Assembly: GCF_023380025.1 (NCBI RefSeq)
Contig: NZ_CP097253.1
Location: 2,513,001-2,577,000, forward strand
Direction of reading: 5' to 3'
Length of the DNA: 64,000 nucleotides
Source of the DNA: Sphingomonas glaciei
Lineage (GTDB): Bacteria; Pseudomonadota; Alphaproteobacteria; Sphingomonadales; Sphingomonadaceae
The translations under genes and the position numbers were made by a program. Position 1 is the first letter of the stretch, and every line of letters starts with the position of its first letter. Shown in pieces: positions 9,362 through 18,367 of the stretch. Under the pieces are notes generated by a model. It had not been told where the DNA came from, ran no database searches, and was given only the letters and a program-made list of their open reading frames with translations.

Positions 9362-9694
9362 ATGGGTCTTGTGACCAACCTCATCCTCACCGAATCCGCG
9401 GCGCGCCGCGTGGCGTTGATCGCCGACAAGCAGGCCAGGCCCCCCGTGCTTCGGCTGGCGGTCGACGGCGGTGGCTGCGCTGGCTTCACTTATCGCTTCG
9501 CGCTGGGCGAGCCAGAGGAAGGCGACACCGTCGCGGAGACCGCCGGTGTGCGGCTGGTAGTCGACCCGGTCAGCCTCGACCTCCTCGACGGCAGCGAGAT
9601 CGATTATGTCGAGGATCTGGGCGGTTCGGCCTTCAAGGTCCGTAATCCCAATGCGGCCAGCGGCTGCGGCTGCGGCTCCAGCTTCGGAATCTGA
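9362..9694 (+). CDS. erpA: A-type iron-sulphur cluster carrier (ErpA/IscA family)
   Basis: A 110-residue protein with the three cluster cysteines Cys39 (GGGCAGF), Cys102 and Cys104 (GCGCGSSF) in the family spacing. It takes a [2Fe-2S] or [4Fe-4S] cluster from the assembly scaffold and passes it to target enzymes in the cytosol. I take the ATG at 9362; a longer in-frame form from 9209 would overlap the peptidase gene. The C-x-C-x2-F end and lack of an isc operon around it favour ErpA over IscA, but the two are hard to separate by eye. Confidence 0.85.
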   Translation: MGLVTNLILTESAARRVALIADKQARPPVLRLAVDGGGCAGFTYRFALGEPEEGDTVAETAGVRLVVDPVSLDLLDGSEIDYVEDLGGSAFKVRNPNAASGCGCGSSFGI

Positions 9695-9733
9695 CGGCTC
9701 GCCTTGGGGCGTGAGGCTGGCTAAGTCCGGCCG

Positions 9734-10507
9734 ATGAAGATCGCCACCTTCAACATCAACGGAATCCGCGCCCGCTTACCCCGCCTGCTCGAATGGCTGG
9801 AACGCGAGCAGCCCGACGTCGCCTGCCTGCAGGAACTGAAATGCGCCGACGAGTCGCTGCCGGTGCTCGACATCGAGGGCGCCGGCTATCGCGCGGTGTG
9901 GCACGGGCAGAAGGGCTTCAACGGCGTCGCCATCTTGGTCCGCGGGGAAAGCCCCAACCTGCGGCGGGTCGGACTGCCGGGCGACCCCGACGATACGCAT
10001 TCGCGCTACATCGAGGCGGAGGTGAACGGCATCGTCATCGCGTCGATCTACCTGCCCAATGGCAATCCGGTGGGGACCGAGAAATTTCCCTACAAGTTGC
10101 GCTGGATGGAGCGGCTGCGCGAGCATGCGGCGGGGCTGCTGGCCGAAGAGCGACCGGTGATCCTGGCCGGCGACTGGAACGTGGTGACCGAGGACCGCGA
10201 CGTCTTCTCGCCCGCGGCGATGAAGCATGACGCGTTGATGCAGCCCGAGACCCGCGCGGCATGGCGCCGGATCCTCAACCAGGGCTGGACCGACGCGTTG
10301 CGCGCGCTGCACCCTAAGGAAGAGCGGCTCTACACCTTCTGGGACTATACCGCCGGCTGCTGGCAGCGTGACGCGGGCTTTCGCATTGACCACCTGTTGC
10401 TCAGCCCGCAGGTTACCGACCGGCTGGTTGCGGCCGGGGTCGATCGCTGGGCTCGAGGCCAGGAGAAAGCCAGCGATCACGCTCCTACGTGGGTGACCCT
10501 GACCTAA
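9734..10507 (+). CDS. xth: Exodeoxyribonuclease III
   Basis: A 257-residue AP endonuclease and 3'-5' exonuclease of the EEP fold, used in base-excision repair. MKIATFNINGIR carries the metal-coordinating Asn7, CLQELKC the catalytic Glu34, GDWNV the active-site Asp/Asn pair, and SDHAPTW near the end the general-base Asp-His. The length is standard. It lies 39 bases after the Fe-S carrier gene on the same strand. Confidence 0.95.
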   Translation: MKIATFNINGIRARLPRLLEWLEREQPDVACLQELKCADESLPVLDIEGAGYRAVWHGQKGFNGVAILVRGESPNLRRVGLPGDPDDTHSRYIEAEVNGIVIASIYLPNGNPVGTEKFPYKLRWMERLREHAAGLLAEERPVILAGDWNVVTEDRDVFSPAAMKHDALMQPETRAAWRRILNQGWTDALRALHPKEERLYTFWDYTAGCWQRDAGFRIDHLLLSPQVTDRLVAAGVDRWARGQEKASDHAPTWVTLT

Positions 10508-10599
10508 AGGCTAAGTTAGCATTGTGCGGGACAGGATTTGGTTAACGGCAGTTAATGCGGGTAGGGCGAGGCCGCCGATTCCCTGCAGAGGACTGTTGC

Positions 10600-10869
10600 G
10601 TGAAGAATGAGGAGGACTGGCCCGAGCGGCGTCACCGGCATGACGTCGAAATCGGCGCCGAAGTCCATTATCCCGACGGGCACCAGCGCCAGGTGCTGAT
10701 CTCAAACCTTTCGCTCGACGGCTGTCGTATCCACGGCTGGTTCCGCATCGGCGAGGTGCTGGAATTGACCATCCCCAAGATCGGCCGGGTGCGCGGACAG
10801 GTGCGCTGGGCGCTGGCGGGCAAGGCCGGCATCCGCTTCCTTCCGGCGACCGAAGCCAACGCGGACTAG
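10600..10869 (+). CDS. Small PilZ-domain protein
   Basis: An 89-residue single-domain PilZ protein. I choose the GTG at 10600 because AGAGGA stands seven bases upstream; an ATG at 10555 would add 15 basic residues with no good ribosome site. The NLSLDG motif (N-x-S-x2-G) is present, but the N-terminal Arg cluster reads RRHRHD and does not give a clean RxxxR, so c-di-GMP binding is less certain than for the PilZ protein at 4565. Its stop overlaps the end of the convergent GNAT-like gene by four bases. Confidence 0.7.
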   Translation: MKNEEDWPERRHRHDVEIGAEVHYPDGHQRQVLISNLSLDGCRIHGWFRIGEVLELTIPKIGRVRGQVRWALAGKAGIRFLPATEANAD

Positions 10870-12008
10870 AGCGCCTTTTCGTAGATCCGGTAGATCTTGC
10901 TGAGGTCCGATCCGCGCAGGTCGGCGATCGCCAGCATCCCGCCATTGTCCTCCAGTACCCAGCCGAACTCGCCGTGGCTGGCGCCGTAATTGCCGACCGA
11001 ACTCAGGCGGCAATGTTCGATCATCATGAACGCCAATTGCCCTGCCAGGCGCCCGCCCTGGTGCTTCTTGGCGACGCCCATCAGCGGTACCCGCACCCGC
11101 TGTACCCTCGGCTTGCGCAGACGCCACAACAGCTTGGCCCAGCCGAACGGAAACAGCCTGCCGTCGAGATCGCGGGTCAGTTCGTTGATGTCGGGGAGGG
11201 TGATCATGAAACCGGCCGGCTCGCCGTCGACCTCGGCCACCACCACCAGATCCTCGAAAATGATCGGCTTCAGCTTCTTGCCGGCATAGGCGATCTCGGA
11301 TTCGGTCAGGGGCACGAAGCCCCAATTGTCCGACCAGGCATCGTTGAGGAGGTTGAGAATGATCGCCGCCTCCTCGTCGAAACGCGACTTGTCGACCTCG
11401 CGGATGCGGATGCGGCTGGAGCGATTGCCGGCCTGGATCAGGCGCTGGGCCAGCGGCTCGAGCGGCACGCGGATGTCGAGCGCGTAGCAGTAGAGGTCCT
11501 TGGCCTTGGCATAGCCCGCCGCCTCGACCTGAGCTTCATAGGCCGGGCGGTGATGGCCCATCATCGCGGTCGGCGGGTCGGTGAAACCCTTGATCTCCAA
11601 TCCGGGCTCGTCCCAGATCGACAGGCTGATCGGACCCAGCGCGCGGGTCATCTTGCGCTCGCGCAGCCAGTCCTCGGCAGTGGCGATCAGGGCCGGCCCG
11701 GCTTCCTTTTCGCTGTCGAGCACCTCGAACATGCCCCAATTGCCGGTGCCCGTACCCATATGCTCGAGCACCAACCGGTCGATCTGTGCCGAGATGCGGC
11801 CAACGGGCTTGCCGTCGCGCGTCGCCAGCCACAGCGCGGCCTCGCCATGCTCGAACCACGGATTTTCGCCGGGGGTGAGCAAACCCATGACTTCCGACTT
11901 CAGGGGCGGGACCCAGGCGTGATCGTCCTTGTAGACGTCCCACACGAGGTCGACGAAGCGCTTCTTGTCGGCCTTGGTGGTGACCGGCCGGATGACGAGT
12001 GCGGACAT
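10866..12008 (-). CDS. GNAT-like acyltransferase-fold protein
   Basis: A 380-residue cytosolic protein. A first segment (LATRDGKPVGRISAQID, about residues 62-78) and a second (VVAEVDGEPAGFMITLPD) look like the core strands of GNAT N-acetyltransferase folds, so this is probably a tandem or extended GNAT protein. Acetyl-CoA loop residues are not clear enough to assert activity. It starts nine bases after the HerA-like gene on the same strand, and the two are probably cotranscribed. The substrate is unknown. Confidence 0.65.
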   Translation of the reverse strand: MSALVIRPVTTKADKKRFVDLVWDVYKDDHAWVPPLKSEVMGLLTPGENPWFEHGEAALWLATRDGKPVGRISAQIDRLVLEHMGTGTGNWGMFEVLDSEKEAGPALIATAEDWLRERKMTRALGPISLSIWDEPGLEIKGFTDPPTAMMGHHRPAYEAQVEAAGYAKAKDLYCYALDIRVPLEPLAQRLIQAGNRSSRIRIREVDKSRFDEEAAIILNLLNDAWSDNWGFVPLTESEIAYAGKKLKPIIFEDLVVVAEVDGEPAGFMITLPDINELTRDLDGRLFPFGWAKLLWRLRKPRVQRVRVPLMGVAKKHQGGRLAGQLAFMMIEHCRLSSVGNYGASHGEFGWVLEDNGGMLAIADLRGSDLSKIYRIYEKAL

Positions 12009-12016
12009 GAAACGCC

Positions 12017-13648
12017 TTACTTGAGGAGGCCGCCGAGGATCCCGCGCAGCAGCCGTCCACCGAGCTGACGGCCGACCGAGGAAGCGGCAGAGCGGGCGGC
12101 GGACTGGACGGCCTTGTCGAACATGGTCGGACGCGCCGCCTCACGCGCCTGGCGTGCAGCCTCGCGCTCGGCGGCGACCCGTTCACGCTCGGCCTGGCGT
12201 TCGCTTTCGCGCTGCTGGCGATCGGCCTCGCGCTGGGCTGCCAAGTCGGCGCGGGCCTGTTCCTTGGCGAGCCGGGCGTCTTCCTTGGCCTGCAGCGCGG
12301 CCGCCTTGGCCGCTTCCTTGTCGGCGCGCGCGGCATCGGCCGCGGCGGCGGCCTCGCCGGCCTTGGCGTGAAGGATCTCCTCGGCGCTGTCGCGGTCGAT
12401 GCGCTCGTCATACTTGCTGCCGATCGCGTCGGTGCCGACGAAGATCGCGCGTTCCTGGGCGCTTAGCGGGCCGACCCGGGTCGAAGGCGGGCGGATCAGT
12501 GCGCGTTCGACCGGCGAGGGGCTGCCATCAGGCAACAGCAACGAGACCAGGGCTTCGCCGACCTTAAGCTGGGTGATCGCGGTAGCGACGTCGACGTCGG
12601 GATTGGCGCGGAAGGTCTCGGCGGCGCTCTTCACCGCGGCCTGGTCGCGCGGGGTAAAGGCGCGCAGCGCGTGCTGGACGCGGTTGCCGAGTTGCCCGGC
12701 GACCTTGTCGGGAATGTCGATCGGGTTCTGGGTGATGAAATAGACCCCGACCCCCTTGGAGCGGATCAGCCGGACCACCTGCTCGACCTTCTCGAGAAGC
12801 GCGGGCGGGGCGTCGTCGAACAGCAGGTGAGCCTCGTCGAAGAAGAAGCACAGCTTGGGCTTGTCGCTGTCGCCGATCTCCGGAAGCAGCTCGAACAGTT
12901 CGCTCAGCAGCCAAAGCAGGAAGGTGGAGTAAAGCCGCGGCGACGCCATCAACTTGTCGGCGGCGAGGATGTTGACGATCCCGCGGCCGTCCTCGCCGAG
13001 CTTGAGGAAGTCCTCGAGGTCGAGCGCAGGCTCGCCGAAAAAATGGTCGCCGCCCTGGCTACGGAGCTGAAGCAGGCTGCGCTGGATCGCGCCGACCGTG
13101 GACTTGGCGACATTGCCATATTCGAGGGTCAGTTCGTCGGCCCGCTCACCGCAGGCGACGAGCATCGCCTGCAGGTCGTCGAGGTCGAGGAGGAGTAGGC
13201 CTTCCTTGTCCGCGACGTGGAAGGCGATGCTCATCACGCCTTCCTGCACGTCGTTGAGGTTCATCAGCCGGGCGAGAAGCAGCGGGCCCATCTCGCTGAC
13301 GGTGGTGCGGATCGGGTGGCCCTGTTCGCCGAACAGATCCCAGAACTGCACCGGGCAATCGCGATACTGCCAGTCTGTGATTCCGAGTTCGGCGGCGCGC
13401 GCAGCGAAGACCTCGTGGGTCTTGGTCATCGGCGAGCCGGCCATGGCGAGACCGGCGAGATCGCCCTTCACGTCGGCGACGAAGGTCGGGACGCCGGCGG
13501 CGCTGAAGCCTTCGACAAGCCCCTGCAGGGTCACGGTCTTGCCCGTGCCGGTCGCGCCGGCGATCAGGCCGTGGCGATTGGCGCGCGCCAGTTCGAGCTG
13601 TTGCGGCTGGGTCCCGCCACTCCGCGCGCCGATGAAGATGCTCGCCAT
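12017..13648 (-). CDS. HerA-like AAA+ ATPase (DUF853 family)
   Basis: A 543-residue protein. Walker A GATGTGKT is at residues 31-38, and a Walker B-type segment (LCFFFDEAHLLF) lies in the middle. The last 120 residues are a highly charged Glu/Arg/Ala coiled coil followed by a Gly-rich tail. The family is a relative of the HerA/FtsK DNA-translocating ATPases, but its cellular role is not established; no NurA partner is here. The start at 13648 has GGGAGGG a few bases upstream, and that sequence is also one arm of a large hairpin. Confidence 0.82.
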   Translation of the reverse strand: MASIFIGARSGGTQPQQLELARANRHGLIAGATGTGKTVTLQGLVEGFSAAGVPTFVADVKGDLAGLAMAGSPMTKTHEVFAARAAELGITDWQYRDCPVQFWDLFGEQGHPIRTTVSEMGPLLLARLMNLNDVQEGVMSIAFHVADKEGLLLLDLDDLQAMLVACGERADELTLEYGNVAKSTVGAIQRSLLQLRSQGGDHFFGEPALDLEDFLKLGEDGRGIVNILAADKLMASPRLYSTFLLWLLSELFELLPEIGDSDKPKLCFFFDEAHLLFDDAPPALLEKVEQVVRLIRSKGVGVYFITQNPIDIPDKVAGQLGNRVQHALRAFTPRDQAAVKSAAETFRANPDVDVATAITQLKVGEALVSLLLPDGSPSPVERALIRPPSTRVGPLSAQERAIFVGTDAIGSKYDERIDRDSAEEILHAKAGEAAAAADAARADKEAAKAAALQAKEDARLAKEQARADLAAQREADRQQRESERQAERERVAAEREAARQAREAARPTMFDKAVQSAARSAASSVGRQLGGRLLRGILGGLLK

Positions 13649-13650
13649 AT

Positions 13651-13697
13651 TCCCTCCCGTCCCTCGCTGGCCGAAAGCCTAGCGAGGGAGGGAGGGA
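13651..13697 (-). promoter_or_regulatory. Large hairpin containing the HerA-like gene's ribosome site
   Basis: Bases 13651-13668 pair with 13681-13697 through 17 pairs with one bulged base, around a twelve-base loop. On the minus strand it lies 12 bases after the degP stop and ends two bases before the HerA-like start codon, so its 3' arm includes the GGGAGGG Shine-Dalgarno region. It could be the degP terminator, a translational lock on the next gene, or both. There is no T run. Confidence 0.5.
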
Positions 13698-13709
13698 TAG
13701 GCGAGAGGC

Positions 13710-15275
13710 TTAGCGGGCGATGTCGACGCCGATGAAGCCTTCGGGCGCCTGTCCGCGCTTGACCAGCAGGAGGACGGCGGTGCGACCCGCGCGGCGGGCA
13801 GCCTCGACCGCGGCGCCGACCTGCGCCGTGCTGGTGACCGCCTGGCGATTGACCGAAAGGATCACGTCGCCGCGGCGAAGACCCTTTTCGGCCGCATCGC
13901 TGTTCGCATCGACGTTGGTGACCACCAGGCCGCGAGTGTCGGCGGGGACGTTGATCGCGCGCGCAATGTCCGCGGTCAGCGGTTGCAGCGACAGGCCGAG
14001 CGCCTGGCCAGCCGGGACTGCGGGGGCGTTCTGGTCGTTGGGATCGAACGCCTGGCCTTCGGGCGTGCCGCCGCTGATCCGCGCCAGTTCCTCGTCGGTC
14101 GGGCGCTGGGCCACGGTGGCGTTGATGGTGGTCCGGCGGCCGTCGCGGACCACCTCGATCGGAACCCGCTGCCCCGGAGTGACCAGCGAGATCAGGTAGG
14201 AAGCGGTCTCGTCGGGAGTGACCTCGCGGCCCGACACCCGGACGATGACGTCGCCCTGCTGGATTCCGGCGCGAGCGGCAGGCTGCCCGGGAACGACCGA
14301 GCGAACCAGTTCGCCCTGGTTCCTTGGAATGCCGAGCGCGGCGGCTTCGCTTTCGCCGATCGGCAGCAGGCTGATGCCGAGGTAGCCACGCTGCGGACGC
14401 TGGCCGCGGCGCAGGCTGTCGATCACCGGACGGGCAAGCTCGGCCGGGATCGCGAGGCCGATGCCGACGCTTGCGCCGGTCGGGCTGATCAGCGCCGAGT
14501 TCACGCCGATGACGTTGCCATTGAGGTCGAACATCGGGCCGCCACTGTTGCCCATGTTGATGCTGGCGTCGGTCTGGATGTAGCGGTCATAGGCGCCGGC
14601 GCCGGTGATCCCGCGATGGAGGGCCGAGATGATGCCGGCGGTAACGGTGCCGCCGAGGCCGTAGGGATTGCCGATCGCCATCACCCAGTCGCCGACCCGG
14701 GCGCGGTTGCTGTCGCCCCAGTTGACGAACGGGAAGTTGCTGCCCTCGATCTTGAGCAGGGCGAGGTCGCTGGCAGCGTCGCGGCCGATGATCCGAGCCG
14801 GAAGCTCACGGCGGTCGGTCAGGATGACCGTGACGCTGTCGACCGTGCCGGTACCGCCGGCGCCCTGGATCAGATGATTGTTGGTGACGACATAGCCATC
14901 GGCCGAGATGATGAAGCCCGAGCCGAGCGAGCCGGACTCGCGGCTCTGCGGGGCTTGGCCCTGGCCCTGGCCCTGGCCGCCGCCCTGTCCGGGCTGGCCG
15001 AAGCGGCGCAGGAATTCGGCTAGCGGATCAGTCTGGCCCTGGCGGACCGGGACGCGCTGCTTGGTCTGGATGTTGACCACTGCCGGCTGAAGCCGGGCGG
15101 CGAGATCGGCAAAGGAGCCGGGTGCCCCGCGCGGCGGCAAGGCGGCGGGCGCATTCTGGGCGACCTGCGCGCCGACCGGTCCGGTGGCGATCGAGAAAGC
15201 GCTCCCGCCGATCAGCAGGGCCGCGGCGAGACCATAGGCGTAGCGCACTCTGGGAAACTCCTTGGCGAATTTCAT
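13710..15275 (-). CDS. degP: DegP/HtrA-family periplasmic serine protease
   Basis: A protein of 521 residues from the ATG at 15275; a further in-frame ATG at 15308 is possible. A signal peptide covers about residues 1-37. The trypsin-like domain has His134 (TNNHLI), Asp170 (DLALLKI) and Ser244 (GNSGGP), and two PDZ domains follow. It degrades and refolds damaged envelope proteins in the periplasm. A Gly/Gln-rich insert (about residues 75-90) precedes the protease core. It lies 78 bases downstream of hflK-hflC on the same strand, a common alphaproteobacterial order that groups membrane and periplasmic protein quality control. Confidence 0.93.
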   Translation of the reverse strand: MKFAKEFPRVRYAYGLAAALLIGGSAFSIATGPVGAQVAQNAPAALPPRGAPGSFADLAARLQPAVVNIQTKQRVPVRQGQTDPLAEFLRRFGQPGQGGGQGQGQGQAPQSRESGSLGSGFIISADGYVVTNNHLIQGAGGTGTVDSVTVILTDRRELPARIIGRDAASDLALLKIEGSNFPFVNWGDSNRARVGDWVMAIGNPYGLGGTVTAGIISALHRGITGAGAYDRYIQTDASINMGNSGGPMFDLNGNVIGVNSALISPTGASVGIGLAIPAELARPVIDSLRRGQRPQRGYLGISLLPIGESEAAALGIPRNQGELVRSVVPGQPAARAGIQQGDVIVRVSGREVTPDETASYLISLVTPGQRVPIEVVRDGRRTTINATVAQRPTDEELARISGGTPEGQAFDPNDQNAPAVPAGQALGLSLQPLTADIARAINVPADTRGLVVTNVDANSDAAEKGLRRGDVILSVNRQAVTSTAQVGAAVEAARRAGRTAVLLLVKRGQAPEGFIGVDIAR

Positions 15276-15353
15276 ACGATCATCAACTTCCCTTGAGAGT
15301 AGAGGCATCGGCTGTTGTGCTAGGTCAAGCGCCTGAACGCGCGATTGACAGCA

Positions 15354-16217
15354 TCACCGCTCACCCCCCCGGGTGAACTCCCGCAGGAAATCATTCTGCG
15401 GAGAGAGGATTACGTTCGTCGGACGGGCTTTGCCGTCTTCGCCGACGAAGGTCCGCTGATAGGCCTGCATCGCGCGGTAGAAATCGTAGAAGGCCGGATC
15501 CTTGCCGAAGCTGGCGGCATAGGTGCTGGCGGCCTGGGCGTCGGCTTCGGCCCGGATGACCTGCGCCTGGCGGGCGCCGGTGGCGCGGATCGAGCGGGCT
15601 TCCTGCTCGCGCGCGGTCTTCATCCGGTCATAGGCCGACTGCAGCGGGGTGCCGTCGGGAAGATCGGCGCGCTTGATCCGGACGTCTATGATCTGCACGC
15701 CATACTGGCGCGCGATGGTGTCGAGGTTGCGGCGGATGCTGTCCATCGCGCCCTGGCGTTCGGGGCTGAGCAGGTCGGCGAAGGGCCGGCGGCCAAGCTC
15801 GTTCCGGAGCACCGAACCGAGGATCGGGCGAAGCGCGTCGCTGACCCGTTCTTCCGAACGGGCGCGGATGTACATGCGCAGGGGATCGACCACGCGGTAG
15901 CGGGCAAACGCATCGACCTCGAGCCGCAGCTGGTCGGTCGACAGCACCATCTGGCGCTCCATGTCGACGTCGCGGACGCGCTTGTCGATCCACACGATGT
16001 CCTCAAAGAACGGAACCTTGAAGGCAAGGCCGGCGCCGTCGCCGCCGATCACCTGCCCCGAGGTGGTGCGGTTGAGGATCCGGTCGGGCTTCCCAAACTG
16101 GACGATCAGCGCCTGCCGGGTCTCGGGCACGATCACCACGCTCGACAGCAGTGTGATCAGCAGGGCGAGGAGGATGAAGCCGGCGAGCATCGGCCGGCGC
16201 AGCAGGGTGTTGATCAT
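15354..16217 (-). CDS. hflC: HflC, regulator of FtsH protease
   Basis: A 287-residue SPFH/Band 7 protein with one N-terminal membrane segment (about residues 10-30) and the bulk in the periplasm. With HflK it forms the cage around FtsH in the inner membrane and limits degradation of membrane proteins. It shows the family's VIVPETRQALIVQFGKP opening and the conserved ARSIRATGARQAQVIRA coiled-coil part. Its start overlaps the hflK stop by four bases. Confidence 0.95.
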   Translation of the reverse strand: MINTLLRRPMLAGFILLALLITLLSSVVIVPETRQALIVQFGKPDRILNRTTSGQVIGGDGAGLAFKVPFFEDIVWIDKRVRDVDMERQMVLSTDQLRLEVDAFARYRVVDPLRMYIRARSEERVSDALRPILGSVLRNELGRRPFADLLSPERQGAMDSIRRNLDTIARQYGVQIIDVRIKRADLPDGTPLQSAYDRMKTAREQEARSIRATGARQAQVIRAEADAQAASTYAASFGKDPAFYDFYRAMQAYQRTFVGEDGKARPTNVILSPQNDFLREFTRGGER

Positions 16218-17332
16218 CGACCGGCTCCCGCGGCAGGCGCCTGTGCCCCGGGCTCGGCGATCGCCGCGGCGGGAGGACGGGTCTGGTTCAATGGCAGGTA
16301 GGGCGTCACGCCGGGCGCCTCGACGATGGTCTTGTCGACGTTCTGCAGCACACGCTCCATGGTCTCGTAATACATACGGCGACGGGTCACCTCGGGGGCG
16401 AGGCGATATTGTTCGTAGACCTTGTCGAAGGCGGTCGCCTCACCTTGGCTGAGCTGGGCGAGCTGGAGCGCATAGGCACGGGCCTGGTTGATGTCGGACT
16501 GCGCCGCCTGCTGCGACGCGCTGACCGCCTTGAAGGCGTCGTTGACGGCGGCGGGCGGATCGGCCTGCTTGACCGCAACGCCCTGGATCAGGACCCCCGA
16601 CTTATAACTGTCGAGGATTCGCTGCATGTTTTCCTGCACCTGGTTCTCGATCTGGCCGCGGCCCTCGCCGATCGCCTGGTCGAGCGTGACGGCCGACAGC
16701 GCCGCGCGCATCGCGCTTTCGGCGACCTGTTGGATGGTCTCCTCGGGGTTCTGGATCTCGAACAGGAAGAGCTCGGGGTCGCGGACGTTCCAGCGCACCG
16801 AATAAGCGATGTCGATGATGTTCTGGTCACCGGTCAGCATCAGCGTCTCGGTCGAGGTCGAGCCGAGGTCGACGTTTCGGATATTCTCGACGTCGACCTT
16901 CTGCACCCGCTCGAGCGGGCTGGGCAGGGTGAAGCCGATGCCGGGACCGAGCGTCCGGCTGTAGCGGCCGACCTGGGTGACGACGCCGCGTTCTTCGGGG
17001 GCGATGCGGTGGAAGCTGGTGAACACCAGCCACAGCAGGACGACCGCGAGCAGGCCCCAGCCGATCATCGACTTGCTGGGCGGCGTGGTGCCGCCACGGC
17101 CACCGCCGAAGCGGGCACGGCCACGGGCGAGGAAATCGTCGAGGCTGGTGACGCTGGCGCCCGGTCCGCGCGGGCGGTTCGGGCCGGGCGTTCCCCACGG
17201 GCTTGCGGGCCCGGGATTATCAGGTCCGCCACTGCCTGGCGGCGGGGTCGAGCCGGTGCTCGATCCCCAAGGACCCTTGTTATCGGCAAAAAGGCCGCGC
17301 GCGCGTGCTGCCCACCCCGGTGTCATGTTCAT
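16214..17332 (-). CDS. hflK: HflK, regulator of FtsH protease
   Basis: About 372 residues from the ATG at 17332 (a second ATG is at 17326). The frame is open up to 17443, but that would cross the mrp start on the other strand, so the longer form is unlikely. The N-terminus is Gly/Pro-rich and cytosolic, followed by one membrane segment (GWGLLAVVLLWLVFTSF), the SPFH domain, and a Pro-rich end. It pairs with HflC. No clear Shine-Dalgarno sequence is seen. A TATATC lies just upstream and may be part of the -10 box. Confidence 0.92.
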   Translation of the reverse strand: MNMTPGWAARARGLFADNKGPWGSSTGSTPPPGSGGPDNPGPASPWGTPGPNRPRGPGASVTSLDDFLARGRARFGGGRGGTTPPSKSMIGWGLLAVVLLWLVFTSFHRIAPEERGVVTQVGRYSRTLGPGIGFTLPSPLERVQKVDVENIRNVDLGSTSTETLMLTGDQNIIDIAYSVRWNVRDPELFLFEIQNPEETIQQVAESAMRAALSAVTLDQAIGEGRGQIENQVQENMQRILDSYKSGVLIQGVAVKQADPPAAVNDAFKAVSASQQAAQSDINQARAYALQLAQLSQGEATAFDKVYEQYRLAPEVTRRRMYYETMERVLQNVDKTIVEAPGVTPYLPLNQTRPPAAAIAEPGAQAPAAGAGR

Positions 17333-17419
17333 GCGCACAGATATAGATGCAGGCCACGCTTTTAACAGTGGGGTCCGAACAATGGCTCTTGTGCCGGGTC
17401 GGGGGAGGCCTAATCGCCC
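17333..17419. promoter_or_regulatory. Divergent promoter region hflK / mrp
   Basis: This 87-base gap separates two divergent genes and must hold both promoters. A TATATC-type -10 candidate for hflK reads on the minus strand around 17340-17346. I could not settle a matching -35, nor a mrp promoter. Confidence 0.35.
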
Positions 17420-18367
17420 ATGGCCATGACCCTTGATCAACAATCGTTCGGCCCCGACGTGGCGCGCCTTCGTTCGGTCCGCCTTCTCGACGGCGTCGCG
17501 ACGCTGGTCGCAGATGCCACCGGCCTCGGCGAGGGAGAACGGACCGAGCTCGAAGCGCGGCTAAAGGCGGCGGCCCTCGCGCAGCCCGGCGTGACCGAGG
17601 TGCGGGTGGCGATGACGGCGAGCAAGGCGGCAGGGCCGAAGCTGATAGCGGTCGGGTCCGGCAAGGGCGGGGTCGGCAAGTCGACCGTCTCGGTCAACCT
17701 GGCGATCGCGCTGGCGCGCTTGGGGCACAAGGTCGGAATCATCGACGCCGACATCTACGGCCCCTCGCAGCCGACTTTGCTGGGCACCAGCGAGCGGCCC
17801 GAAGCGCGCGACAAGCAGCTGATCCCGGTCGAAGCGCAGGGGGTGAAACTGCTGTCGGTCGGGCAGCTGGTCAGCCCCGGCCATGCGCTGGCCTGGCGCG
17901 GGCCGATGGCGTCGGGCGCGCTGGCGCAGCTGGTCGAGGGCGACTGGTCGGGCACCGAGCTGATCATCGTCGACCTGCCGCCCGGCACCGGCGACGTGCA
18001 ATTGTCCTTAATCCAGAAGTCGCGGCCGGTCGGGGCGGTGGTGGTATCCACCCCGCAGGACTTGGCGCTGATCGATGCGCGCCGCGCGATCGACCTGTTC
18101 GGCAAGACCAGCGTGCCGGTGCTGGGGATCATCGAGAATATGGCGGGCTACCAATGCCCCCATTGCGGCGAAACGTCGGACCCGTTCGGAAGCGGCGGGG
18201 CCGAAGCGGCGGCGGCGGAGCTGGGCGTGCCGTTCCTCGGGCGCTTGCCGCTATCGGCCAGCCTGCGCGCGGAAAGCGATGCCGGGCGGCCTCCGGCGGC
18301 GGGTGACGGACCCGCGGCGGCGGCATTCCGGACGCTGGCTGAGGCCGTGCTGGCGCAGCTCGCCTAG
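17420..18367 (+). CDS. mrp: Mrp/NBP35-family Fe-S cluster carrier ATPase
   Basis: A 315-residue P-loop protein. The deviant Walker A GSGKGGVGKST follows a short N-terminal domain, with a DADIYGPSQPT switch region and a CPHC motif (YQCPHCGE) that in relatives bridges an Fe-S cluster across the dimer. It acts in cytosolic Fe-S cluster trafficking. The N-terminal DUF59-like domain is shortened to about 60 residues. The last four bases overlap the convergent pmbA gene. Confidence 0.92.
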   Translation: MAMTLDQQSFGPDVARLRSVRLLDGVATLVADATGLGEGERTELEARLKAAALAQPGVTEVRVAMTASKAAGPKLIAVGSGKGGVGKSTVSVNLAIALARLGHKVGIIDADIYGPSQPTLLGTSERPEARDKQLIPVEAQGVKLLSVGQLVSPGHALAWRGPMASGALAQLVEGDWSGTELIIVDLPPGTGDVQLSLIQKSRPVGAVVVSTPQDLALIDARRAIDLFGKTSVPVLGIIENMAGYQCPHCGETSDPFGSGGAEAAAAELGVPFLGRLPLSASLRAESDAGRPPAAGDGPAAAAFRTLAEAVLAQLA

